From Thiocapsa sp. UBA6158 (GTDB lineage Bacteria > Pseudomonadota > Gammaproteobacteria > Chromatiales > Chromatiaceae): a stretch of 60,375 nt of DNA. Position numbers and translations under genes: made by a program. How positions within the stretch are numbered: position 1 is the first letter of the stretch; every line of letters begins with the position of its first letter. Below, piece by piece: positions 8,912 to 16,903 of the stretch. The notes beneath the pieces were generated by a model. That model did no database searches. It was not told the origin of the DNA and saw nothing but the letters and a program-made list of their open reading frames with translations. The DNA is taken from the NCBI RefSeq assembly GCF_002423035.1, contig NZ_DIUM01000114.1, positions 1-60,375 on the forward strand, in the 5' to 3' direction.

Positions 8912-8941
8912 GCGCCGGCGCGCTGTCTTCTAAGCCGGCGC
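8912..8941 (+). terminator. GC-rich hairpin downstream of pgi
   Basis: Perfect 8-bp inverted repeat GCGCCGGC/GCCGGCGC with a 14-base loop, 124 bases after the pgi stop. It is followed by GGCGTCTTGG, only a token T tract. Probably the end of the zwf-pgi transcript. Confidence 0.4.
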
Positions 8942-8963
8942 GGCGTCTTGGTGCTAGTCTCTA

Positions 8964-9002
8964 TGCATCGGCGTGGGGCACATGTTGCCCACCACCGACG
9001 CA
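8964..9002. repeat. Imperfect inverted repeat upstream of prkA
   Basis: TGCATCGGCGTGGGG and its approximate complement CCCACCACCGACGCA face each other around CACATGTT, giving about 10 pairs with two mismatches and a bulge. GGCTGAACC also occurs near 8901, 9021 and 9032. The rest of the 574-base gap holds the sigma-54 promoter and enhancer listed separately; I see no gene in it. Confidence 0.3.
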
Positions 9003-9130
9003 TGCTGATCGGGATGACCGGCTGAACCTCGGCTGAACCAGTTCGACCGAGACGGCTCTATAGCGCTCGTGGGGGCTCGTCTTGCCATTCGAGAGGTCCG
9101 ATAGGCGCCGACGACTTCCCTGCGAGTGTG

Positions 9131-9147
9131 TGCACTATTTTGGTGCG
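9131..9147 (+). promoter_or_regulatory. NtrC-type enhancer site
   Basis: TGCACTATTTTGGTGCG matches the NtrC dyad TGCACC-N5-GGTGCA at nearly every key position and closely resembles an E. coli glnA enhancer site. It lies about 117 bases upstream of the expected start of the sigma-54 promoter at 9230-9245, the usual enhancer distance. GGTGC repeats at 9163-9167 and 9171-9175 could form a weaker second site. Confidence 0.6.
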
Positions 9148-9229
9148 AGACTTGACCGCGCCGGTGCGTTGGTGCCCTGAGCTGGACCCGCGCAGGCCCC
9201 GGCGCGGTGCAGACGCGGCGTCTACCCCA

Positions 9230-9245
9230 TGGCGCGTATATTGCT
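9230..9245 (+). promoter_or_regulatory. Sigma-54 promoter of prkA operon
   Basis: TGGCGCGTATATTGCT fits the -24/-12 consensus TGGCACG-N4-TTGCW with one mismatch (A to G) and exact GG-to-GC spacing. Transcription would begin near 9256, giving a ~107-base leader before the prkA ATG. Together with the upstream NtrC-like site it predicts induction by nitrogen limitation, as reported for E. coli yeaGH. Confidence 0.7.
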
Positions 9246-9362
9246 GACATTCGAAGTCAAGCCTTGTCTTTCCCAAAGTTCGCCCCGAGCAATACACCGA
9301 GGTGAGATGCGGTCGACAATGGGTCGGGCGAGCAACATCAGCTTCCGAGTGAGGTAACAGTT

Positions 9363-11285
9363 ATGTCGATCTTCGAACGCTACCAGGCACGCTACGAGGC
9401 ATCCCGCGAGGAGGTGCTGAGCCTGGACGAGTACTTGCAACTGTGCAAGTCCGACCCGAGCGTCTATGCCGGCGCGGCGCAGCGGTTGCTGACGGCGATC
9501 GGTGAGCCGGAGCTCGTCAATACCCGCGACGATCCGAGGCTCAGTCGCATCTTCCAAAACAAGATGATTCGACGCTATCCCGCATTCTCCGAGTTCTACG
9601 GGATGGAGGAGGCCATCGAGCACTTGGTCTCGTATCTCAAGCATGCGGCTCAAGGTCTCGAAGAGAAGAAGCAGATCCTCTATCTGCTCGGACCGGTCGG
9701 CGGCGGCAAGTCCTCTCTCGCCGAGAAGCTCAAGGAGCTCATGGAGGAGCGACCCTTCTACGCGATTCACGGATCGCCCGTGTTTGAATCACCGCTCGGA
9801 TTGTTTTCGCCCGAGGAAGACGGCCCGATCCTGGAAGAGGACTACGGCATTCCATCGCGCTACCTGCGCACCATCATGTCGCCTTGGGCGGTCAAGCGTC
9901 TGCAGGAATACCGCGGCGACATTACGCAATTCAAGGTCGTCAAGCTCTACCCGTCGGTTCTCGAGCAGGTTGCAATCGCGAAGACGGAGCCCGGCGACGA
10001 GAACAATCAAGATATCTCCTCGCTCGTCGGTAAGGTCGACATCCGGCAGTTGGAGCGATTCGCTCAACACGACGCGGATGCCTACAGCTACTCCGGTGCA
10101 CTGTGCCGCGCGAACCAAGGTTTGATGGAGTTTGTCGAGATGTTCAAGGCACCGATCAAGGTGCTGCATCCGCTCCTCACGGCAACGCAGGAAGGCAACT
10201 ACAACGGGACCGAGGGTCTTTCCGCCTTGCCGTTCCAAGGCATTATCCTTGCCCACTCCAACGAGTCGGAATGGCAGAGCTTTCGCAACAACAAGAACAA
10301 CGAGGCGTTCCTCGATCGCGTCTTTATCGTCAAGGTTCCTTATTGCCTGCGCGTCAACGAGGAGACGCAGATCTACGAGAAGCTGCTCTACAACAGCTCG
10401 CTCGCCGATGCGCCCTGTGCGCCGGGAACCTTGTCGATGATGGCCCAGTTCTCGGTCCTGACGCGTCTGAAGGAGCCGGAAAACTCGAGTATCTTTTCGA
10501 AGATGCGTGTCTACAACGGCGAGAATCTCAAAGACACCGATCCGAAGGCCAAGTCCATGCAGGAGTATCGGGACTACGCCGGGGTCGACGAAGGCATGTC
10601 GGGAATCTCGACACGCTTTGCGTTCAAGATCCTCTCGCAGGTCTTCAACTTCGATCACAGCGAGGTGGCGGCCAATCCCGTCCACCTGCTGTATGTGCTC
10701 GAGCGCCAGATCACGCGTGAGCAGCTGCCCCCGGAAACCCACGAACGTTACCTGAGCTTTCTGAAGCAGTACCTCGCGCCTCGATACGCGGAATTCATCG
10801 GCAAGGAGCTTCAAACGGCGTATCTCGAGTCTTACGCCGAATACGGCCAGAACATTTTCGATCGCTATGTGACCTATGCCGATTACTGGATTCAGGACCA
10901 GGAATATCGCGACCCGGATACAGGCGAGATGATGAATCGCAGCGGACTCAACGAAGAGCTCGAAAAGATCGAGAAGCCGGCGGGGATCTCCAACCCGAAG
11001 GATTTCCGAAACGAGATCGTGAACTTCGTTCTGCGGGCCCGCGCGAACAACGGCGGTGCCAATCCAAAGTGGACCAGCTACGAGAAGTTGCGTGTCGTCA
11101 TCGAGAAGAAGATGTTCTCCAATACCGAGGAGCTTCTGCCTGTCATTTCCTTCAATGCCAAGGCGTCGGTCGACGAGCAGAAGAAGCACGATCAGTTCGT
11201 CGATCGCATGACGGAAAAGGGCTATACGCCGAAGCAGGTCAGGCTTCTGTCGGAGTGGTATCTGCGCGTTCGCAAGTCGCAGTAG
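9363..11285 (+). CDS. prkA: PrkA-family serine protein kinase (YeaG)
   Basis: AAA+-like protein kinase; the E. coli homologue YeaG acts in survival of prolonged nitrogen starvation. The Walker A loop GPVGGGKSS is at residues 110-118 within the N-terminal PrkA AAA domain, and the C-terminal PrkA domain follows (residues ~390-640). The 640-residue length is that of the family. GAGGT lies about 8 bases before ATG 9363. It heads the conserved set prkA-yeaH-spoVR, which is linked in many proteobacteria, and is preceded by a sigma-54 promoter with an NtrC-like site. The phosphorylation targets here cannot be deduced. Confidence 0.95.
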   Translation: MSIFERYQARYEASREEVLSLDEYLQLCKSDPSVYAGAAQRLLTAIGEPELVNTRDDPRLSRIFQNKMIRRYPAFSEFYGMEEAIEHLVSYLKHAAQGLEEKKQILYLLGPVGGGKSSLAEKLKELMEERPFYAIHGSPVFESPLGLFSPEEDGPILEEDYGIPSRYLRTIMSPWAVKRLQEYRGDITQFKVVKLYPSVLEQVAIAKTEPGDENNQDISSLVGKVDIRQLERFAQHDADAYSYSGALCRANQGLMEFVEMFKAPIKVLHPLLTATQEGNYNGTEGLSALPFQGIILAHSNESEWQSFRNNKNNEAFLDRVFIVKVPYCLRVNEETQIYEKLLYNSSLADAPCAPGTLSMMAQFSVLTRLKEPENSSIFSKMRVYNGENLKDTDPKAKSMQEYRDYAGVDEGMSGISTRFAFKILSQVFNFDHSEVAANPVHLLYVLERQITREQLPPETHERYLSFLKQYLAPRYAEFIGKELQTAYLESYAEYGQNIFDRYVTYADYWIQDQEYRDPDTGEMMNRSGLNEELEKIEKPAGISNPKDFRNEIVNFVLRARANNGGANPKWTSYEKLRVVIEKKMFSNTEELLPVISFNAKASVDEQKKHDQFVDRMTEKGYTPKQVRLLSEWYLRVRKSQ

Positions 11286-11291
11286 ATGTAT

Positions 11292-11325
11292 CGAGGAGAC
11301 GCCGATCGCAGCGGCGTCTCTCTCG
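11292..11325 (+). terminator. Strong hairpin between prkA and yeaH
   Basis: GAGACGCCG (11296-11304) pairs perfectly with CGGCGTCTC (11312-11320) around a 7-base loop. The stem extends by CGAG/CTCG with one bulged T, giving 13 pairs. It starts 6 bases after the prkA stop and lacks a T run, so it may be an attenuator or 3'-end protector that lowers yeaH-spoVR expression relative to prkA. A second weak stem, CCGGCA/TGCCGG followed by TTT, lies at 11408-11428. Confidence 0.5.
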
Positions 11326-11532
11326 ATGGTCTGGGGACTCTCGCTGCGAGGACAGGCCGCCTCCGGCCCGCCCCGACGTCGGTCGATCGGTTGAACGGCC
11401 GTCGCGCCCGGCAGCATAATGCCGGTTTGGAAACCTGCAACGGGGCGGGCGATGAAGAAGTCGATCGCAGGCGTGGGCCGGGGCTTGCGCGGTTAGTCGT
11501 TGTTTCACCCAGCCGAGTAGGCAAGAGTCCTT

Positions 11533-12804
11533 ATGTCACACTTTATCGACCGTCGACTGAACGGCAAGAACAAGAGCACGGTCAATAGACAGCGTTTTTT
11601 GAAGCGCTACAAGTCGCAGCTCAAGCGCTCGGTCGCCGATGCCGTCAATAGACGCAGCATTACCGATATCGACTCGGGCGAGCGTGTGGGTATTCCGTCC
11701 AAGGACATCTCCGAGCCGGTGTTTCATCACGGCAAAGGCGGTATCCGGGACATGGTGCATCCGGGCAATAAGGACTTCGTCACCGGAGATCGAATCCGGC
11801 GACCGGAAGGCGGCGGCGGGGAGGGTTCCGGTCAAGGCAAGGCGGGGAAGGGCGGGAAAGGCGACGACGACTTCGTCTTCGAGCTGTCGCGCGAAGAATT
11901 CATGGACCTTTTGTTCGACGACCTCGAGCTTCCCAATCTGGTGCGGAACCAGCTGATGGGAACGACCGAGTTCAAAACGATCAGGGCCGGTTATTCGACC
12001 GACGGATCACCCTCCAACATCGACGTCGTGCGCTCGCTCAAAGGAGCCATTGCACGCCGGACGGCAATCGGGGCACCGCTGCGTGCGCGTGCGCGCGAGC
12101 TCGAGGAGGAGCTACAGACGCTGCTCGACGGCGGCACCGACGAGACGGATGCTCGCGTGCGCGAGATTCGCGAGGAGATCGATCGGCTGCGCACCCGGAT
12201 TGCGGCTTTGCCCTTCATCGACACCTTCGACCTGCGTTATCAGAGCTTCACGAAGCTGCCCGAGCCGACGAGTAAGGCCGTGATGGTCTGCATCATGGAT
12301 GTCTCGGGCTCGATGGATCAGGTCCGCAAGAACCTCGCGAAGCGATTCTTTATCCTGCTGTATCTGTTCCTTCAGCGGAATTACGACAAGATCGATGTCG
12401 TCTTCATTCGTCATCATACGATCGCTCAAGAGGTCGACGAGCAGGAGTTCTTCTATTCGCGCGAGACCGGCGGTACGGTCGTGTCGAGCGCGTTGAACCT
12501 CGCCTACGATATCCTGAAAGAGCGCTACGACTCGTCGGTATGGAACATCTACGCCGCACAGGCGTCGGACGGAGACAACTGGGATTCCGACTCCACGGTC
12601 TGTCGTGATCTGCTGGTGGAGAAATTAATGCCGTTGATGCGCTATTTCGCCTATGTCGAGATCACCCCGCGCCAGCATCAAAGCCTCTGGTACGCCTACC
12701 AAGAGGTCAGGGCCATGCACCGGCACTTTGCGATGCAGGAGATCGATGGTCCCGAAGATATCTTTCCCGTATTCAGGGAGTTGTTCAGGAGGCAAGCGGC
12801 ATGA
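11533..12804 (+). CDS. yeaH: YeaH family protein (UPF0229, VWA-like)
   Basis: Conserved partner of PrkA with unknown biochemical role. The N-terminal ~90 residues are basic, followed by a Gly/Lys-rich linker (93-110). The C-terminal half is a von Willebrand A-like fold with the MIDAS motif DVSGSM at residues 256-261 and a GGTVVSS loop, so it probably binds a divalent metal and a protein partner. Residues 185-225 form a charged helix. The ribosome site is modest (GGCAAGAG). Its TGA overlaps the ATG of spoVR by 4 bases (ATGA), a sign of translational coupling. The 247-base gap from prkA suggests separate tuning of the two parts of the operon. Confidence 0.93.
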   Translation: MSHFIDRRLNGKNKSTVNRQRFLKRYKSQLKRSVADAVNRRSITDIDSGERVGIPSKDISEPVFHHGKGGIRDMVHPGNKDFVTGDRIRRPEGGGGEGSGQGKAGKGGKGDDDFVFELSREEFMDLLFDDLELPNLVRNQLMGTTEFKTIRAGYSTDGSPSNIDVVRSLKGAIARRTAIGAPLRARARELEEELQTLLDGGTDETDARVREIREEIDRLRTRIAALPFIDTFDLRYQSFTKLPEPTSKAVMVCIMDVSGSMDQVRKNLAKRFFILLYLFLQRNYDKIDVVFIRHHTIAQEVDEQEFFYSRETGGTVVSSALNLAYDILKERYDSSVWNIYAAQASDGDNWDSDSTVCRDLLVEKLMPLMRYFAYVEITPRQHQSLWYAYQEVRAMHRHFAMQEIDGPEDIFPVFRELFRRQAA

Positions 12805-14291
12805 GCAAGAACCTCATCTCGGACTCTTCTGAATGGTCGTTCCCGCTGCTCGAGAGGTTCGATCGAGAGATCGGCCGTCTCGCCCGCGACGTCTACGGCC
12901 TGGATACCTATGCCAATCAGATCGAGGTCATCAGCTCCGAGCAGATGATCGATGCCTATTCGTCGGTCGGTTTGCCTATCAATTATCCGCACTGGTCGTT
13001 CGGAAAACAGTTCGTTGCCACCGAGCAGACGTATCGGCGCGGTCAAATGGGATTGGCCTACGAGATCGTGATCAACTCCGATCCCTGTATCGCGTACCTC
13101 ATGGAGGAGAATACGCTGCCGATGCAGGCGCTCGTCATCGCGCATGCCTGTTACGGTCACAACAGTTTCTTCAAGGGCAACTATCTCTTCCGCACCTGGA
13201 CCAGCGCCGATGCGATTATCGACTACCTGGTCTTCGCGCGGCGTTACATCGCCGAATGCGAGGAGCGGTACGGCGAGGCCGAGGTCGAGATGTTGCTCGA
13301 TTCCTGCCATGCCTTGATGAATCACGGCGTCGATCGCTACAAGCGCCCGACACCACTGACCCTCGCCGAGGAGCAACGCAGGCAGAAAGATCGGGCCGCT
13401 TATCTGCAATCGATGGTCAATGATTTGTGGCGGACCTTGCCGACCTTCGATGTCGACGGGGGCGGAGAGCAGGACGTGCGCTGGCCGGAAGAGCCGCAGG
13501 AGAACCTGCTGTACTTCATCGAAAAGAATGCGCCGCTGCTCGAGCCGTGGCAGCGCGAGATCGTTCGGATTGTCCGTAAGCTGGGCCAATATTTCTATCC
13601 GCAGCGCCAAACGCAGGTCATGAACGAGGGCTGGGCAACCTTCTGGCACTATACCCTCATGAATCATCTGTACGACGATGGCTTCGTGACCGATGGATTC
13701 ATGATTGAGTTCCTGCAATCGCATACCGGGGTGGTCTTCCAGCCCACGTTCGACGTGCCTTATTACAACGGGATCAATCCATACGCACTCGGCTTTGCGA
13801 TGATGCGCGATATCCGCAGGATCTGCGAGCAGCCGACGGACGAGGATCGCCACTGGTTTCCGGACATTGCCGGCGGTGACTGGCTGAAGGCTTTGGATTT
13901 TGCCATGCGCAACTTCAAGGACGAGAGTTTTGTTGCACAGTATCTTTCTCCGACAGTGATGCGTGATCTGCGATTGTTTGCAATCTCGGACGACGACCGC
14001 GAAGAGCACCTGGAGGTCACTGCCATCCACGAGGAGCAGGGGTACCGGGCGTTGCGTCAATCACTGGCCGAACAATACAACCTGGGATCACGCGAGCCGA
14101 ACATTCAGGTCTTCAACGTCGATCGTCGCGGCGACCGTTCCATGACCTTGCGGCACTATCGGCACAATCGCCGGCCTTTGGGTGATTCAGTCGAAGAGAT
14201 GCTGCGCCATATCAGGCGATTGTGGGGTTTTACGGTGCGCCTGGAGACCCTGGACGAAAACGGCAGAACGCAATTGATCGGCGAATGTTGA
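12801..14291 (+). CDS. spoVR: SpoVR family protein (YcgB)
   Basis: SpoVR/YcgB family, named from a Bacillus spore-cortex mutant; in proteobacteria it is a stress protein co-inherited with PrkA and UPF0229, with no established reaction. Family landmarks present are INYPHWSFGK near residue 55, HACYGHNSFFKGNYLFRTW near 115-135, and MNEGWATFWHYTLMNHLYD near 275. The conserved His/Glu residues in these blocks could bind a metal. The 496-residue length is normal. It overlaps yeaH and is followed after 34 bases by an L,D-transpeptidase, so the operon may couple the kinase system to cell-wall change. Confidence 0.94.
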   Translation: MSKNLISDSSEWSFPLLERFDREIGRLARDVYGLDTYANQIEVISSEQMIDAYSSVGLPINYPHWSFGKQFVATEQTYRRGQMGLAYEIVINSDPCIAYLMEENTLPMQALVIAHACYGHNSFFKGNYLFRTWTSADAIIDYLVFARRYIAECEERYGEAEVEMLLDSCHALMNHGVDRYKRPTPLTLAEEQRRQKDRAAYLQSMVNDLWRTLPTFDVDGGGEQDVRWPEEPQENLLYFIEKNAPLLEPWQREIVRIVRKLGQYFYPQRQTQVMNEGWATFWHYTLMNHLYDDGFVTDGFMIEFLQSHTGVVFQPTFDVPYYNGINPYALGFAMMRDIRRICEQPTDEDRHWFPDIAGGDWLKALDFAMRNFKDESFVAQYLSPTVMRDLRLFAISDDDREEHLEVTAIHEEQGYRALRQSLAEQYNLGSREPNIQVFNVDRRGDRSMTLRHYRHNRRPLGDSVEEMLRHIRRLWGFTVRLETLDENGRTQLIGEC

Positions 14292-14325
14292 TCGGCTTGG
14301 GGGCCGGACCTGAGGGATACCCGGT

Positions 14326-16125
14326 ATGCGTTGGCGTTTGGTTGGTCTGTTTTGGTTCTTGGCTGTTGTCTCCGCGCCGGCATTGACGGATGGCTTGCTG
14401 CGCCCGACGCTCGATTCGATCCGCGACGCGCGAACCGTCGCTGTCGAGGGTGTGCCCTTGTTGTCCGGTCGATTGCTGGCGGAGTTCTACGCGCAGCGCG
14501 GAGACGTCTTTGTCTGGGTCGACCCGGCGCGGGTTTCGGGCCTTTTGGGCCTCGCGCAGCGCAGCCTGTCCGAAGGCTTCCGACCCGAGGACTTCCATGT
14601 CGAAAGTCTGCGTCGACTCGGCGAGCCGGGTGTCCTCGATTCCCTGACCGGCAACACACGGATTGCCGCCGATCTCGTCCTCAGCGATGCCTTGGCGCGT
14701 TATGTTCACCACCATCGTTACGGCAAGCTCGATCCGGTTGCCGTCGATTCGAAATGGCACGACAGATCTCCCGCGTCCAGCGAGGTTCTTCTGGCCGATA
14801 TGCATCGTGCACTCGGCGGCAAGGATCTCCATCAGGGCTTGAGCGCGCTGTTTCCCCGTCCCTTCTGGTACGACGACCTGAAGAAAGCGCTGCAGCGATA
14901 CACCGCTCACACCGCTCTCGCGCGCCTACCGCCTCTGCCGGCCGGGTCGAATCTTGTCCAAGGGAGCCGGCATCCGCGCGTCGCGATGCTGCGGGAGCGA
15001 CTCGCGCGCATCGATGGCGCGGCGGTTTCGGCGTCATCCGACGACGATCTCTTCGACACCTCACTTCACGAGTCCGTGGTGTCTTTTCAGCGGCGATCGG
15101 GACTGACGGCCGACGGCGTCGTGGGTCCTTCGACCCTCGCTGCGCTCAACGGGCACGGCGACGAGACGAAAGCCGGGCAAATCCGAATCAACCTGGAGCG
15201 GATGCGCTGGCTCTATCAGGATCTGCCGGAAGATTATGTTTTCGTCGATGTGGCCGCATACAAGGTTCACTTGGCACGCGGCAGCGACTTCGTCTGGTCG
15301 ACGCGCGTCATCGTCGGGACGCCCGAGACCCAAACTCCGATGTTTCGCGACACCATGGAGCACTTGGTCTTCAATCCGACCTGGACGGTGCCCGTGTCCA
15401 TTCAGAAGAAGATGGCCAGGGTCTCCGGCGACTATCGCTTGGTCGATCGACGAACCGGCAAGCAGGTCGGTGGGGGAAATGGCGGCGATTACACGCGGTA
15501 TCGGCTTGTCCAGGCGCCTGGACCCAAAAATGCCCTCGGCCGCGTCAAGTTCATGTTTCCGAACAGCCATGCGATCTATCTCCATGACACGCCGGGAAAG
15601 GCTGCGTTCGGCCGTCAGGCGCGCGCACTGAGCAACGGTTGCGTCAGGGTGCAAGACCCGCTGGCGCTCGCGGAGGCGATTCTCGACCAGCCCGGCTGGG
15701 ATCGCTCCGGGATCGATCGCGTGGTCGAGCGCGGGCGGACGCGCTACGTCGACCTCGCGGACAGGTTGCCGGTGCTGCTCTACTATTTGACGGCCTTCGC
15801 TGACGAGCAGGGCAAGGTCGGCTTCCGACAGGATATCTACGGCCGTGACGAGGCCTTGAGTGCCGCCTTTTCGGGGCCGGTCCTGCGGACGCGGATCGCG
15901 TTCCCCGAGCCTCCGACGCCGGAGCCGAGTCGACACCCGGAACAGCCCGAGCAAGCACCAAGCGCCCAGCCTCCGGATCCCCCCGGTCCGAGCACATCGG
16001 TTCACCTCACTCGCCGGGACGCCGCGGAAACCCTCCGAGGCGAGCGCACGTCTGCGACCAATGGGGCAGAACTCGACGTCTTGACTGTCGAACGCCCCGA
16101 GACGGGGCCGGCGGACCGCCTCTGA
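14326..16125 (+). CDS. L,D-transpeptidase (YcbB/LdtD type)
   Basis: Periplasmic enzyme that makes 3-3 cross-links in peptidoglycan. A signal peptide spans residues 1-22. A peptidoglycan-binding helix bundle lies around 215-275 (SFQRRSGLTADGVVGPSTLAALN), followed by the YkuD catalytic domain with His420 (IYLHDTP) and the nucleophile Cys439 in SNGCVRV. An ~80-residue Pro-rich, probably disordered tail follows residue 515, which is unusual for the family. It starts 34 bases after spoVR on the same strand and may be the fourth gene of the starvation operon. 3-3 cross-linking typically rises in stationary phase, which fits that context. Confidence 0.9.
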   Translation: MRWRLVGLFWFLAVVSAPALTDGLLRPTLDSIRDARTVAVEGVPLLSGRLLAEFYAQRGDVFVWVDPARVSGLLGLAQRSLSEGFRPEDFHVESLRRLGEPGVLDSLTGNTRIAADLVLSDALARYVHHHRYGKLDPVAVDSKWHDRSPASSEVLLADMHRALGGKDLHQGLSALFPRPFWYDDLKKALQRYTAHTALARLPPLPAGSNLVQGSRHPRVAMLRERLARIDGAAVSASSDDDLFDTSLHESVVSFQRRSGLTADGVVGPSTLAALNGHGDETKAGQIRINLERMRWLYQDLPEDYVFVDVAAYKVHLARGSDFVWSTRVIVGTPETQTPMFRDTMEHLVFNPTWTVPVSIQKKMARVSGDYRLVDRRTGKQVGGGNGGDYTRYRLVQAPGPKNALGRVKFMFPNSHAIYLHDTPGKAAFGRQARALSNGCVRVQDPLALAEAILDQPGWDRSGIDRVVERGRTRYVDLADRLPVLLYYLTAFADEQGKVGFRQDIYGRDEALSAAFSGPVLRTRIAFPEPPTPEPSRHPEQPEQAPSAQPPDPPGPSTSVHLTRRDAAETLRGERTSATNGAELDVLTVERPETGPADRL

Positions 16126-16339
16126 GGGTAACGGTCCCCATCGATTGACTGTTTTCACGGTCGCCGATCGTGAAGAACCTCCCTTGTGCGTCTTTCTCGG
16201 GAGACGCGCGCCGAGCGTTTCGTGTCCGCCAAAGGGTGGATTCAAATGCGCTCTGCCGTTAGACTCGGCCTTCGTCGCGATTCGCAAGGCATGCGAATCT
16301 CGGCTCAAACACCAATCGTTACGAACGGAGAACTCTGTT

Positions 16340-16780
16340 TTGATTCGACAGAACATCTGGTTGACCCCAGCGCTCGCACTGTTGGCGTTTCTTCCTACGG
16401 CAACCCTTCAGGCCAATGTCACGGATGGTGTGGCTTCATACTACGGAGACCGTTTCGACGGCCGGCGCACAGCAAGCGGCGTGCGGTTCGACATGGATGC
16501 ACTGACCGCGGCACATCGGACCTTGGAGTTCGGCACGCGGGTGACGGTGACGAATAAGGCGAACGGCCGTTCAGTGGACGTCGTCATCAACGATCGCGGC
16601 CCTTTCTCGCGCGGTCGTACGATCGACCTCTCGAAGGCGGCGGCCCGTGAAATCGGGATGTTGGGGCGTGGCGTTGCCCCGGTCCGACTCGAGATCGTGG
16701 GATCGGGCAGCTCATCATGGTCCACCGGCGAGACGGTCGCAATTGCCGAGGCCCAACGGGTCCTGATGGATCTGTTCTAA
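16340..16780 (+). CDS. rlpA: RlpA-like septal ring lytic transglycosylase-type protein
   Basis: Exported double-psi beta-barrel protein of the RlpA family; RlpA enzymes cut glycan strands lacking stem peptides. TTG 16340 was chosen because CGGAG lies 9 bases upstream and the protein then begins with a clear signal peptide (IRQNIWLTPALALLAF, cut after LQA). The frame is open from 16145, but that part has no family similarity. The barrel carries GVASYYG, the TAAHRTLEFGTRV block and VVINDRGPFSRGRTIDLS. There is no lipobox and no SPOR domain, so it is a short soluble form. Bases 16126-16339 hold no other gene; TTGACT at 16145 is at best a weak -35 element. Confidence 0.82.
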   Translation: MIRQNIWLTPALALLAFLPTATLQANVTDGVASYYGDRFDGRRTASGVRFDMDALTAAHRTLEFGTRVTVTNKANGRSVDVVINDRGPFSRGRTIDLSKAAAREIGMLGRGVAPVRLEIVGSGSSSWSTGETVAIAEAQRVLMDLF

Positions 16781-16850
16781 AGTGCGTCTGTCTTTGGCTT
16801 AGGCGATTCATGGCTTAGGCGAACTGCGAGAAGGCAACGGCCAAAACCAG

Positions 16851-16876
16851 GCAGGGGTGACTGAAGTCGCCCCTGC
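16851..16876. terminator. Bidirectional terminator, rlpA and MTA deaminase
   Basis: A 12-bp stem GCAGGGGTGACT/AGTCGCCCCTGC (one T-G wobble) with a GA loop lies between two convergent genes. On the minus strand it is followed by TGGTTTTGG, so it would mainly end the deaminase transcript. The sequence GGCTTAGGCGA occurs twice just to the left (16796-16806, 16812-16822). Confidence 0.6.
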
Positions 16877-16903
16877 AGCTAGCCATGTCGTACCGGAGAT
16901 GGT

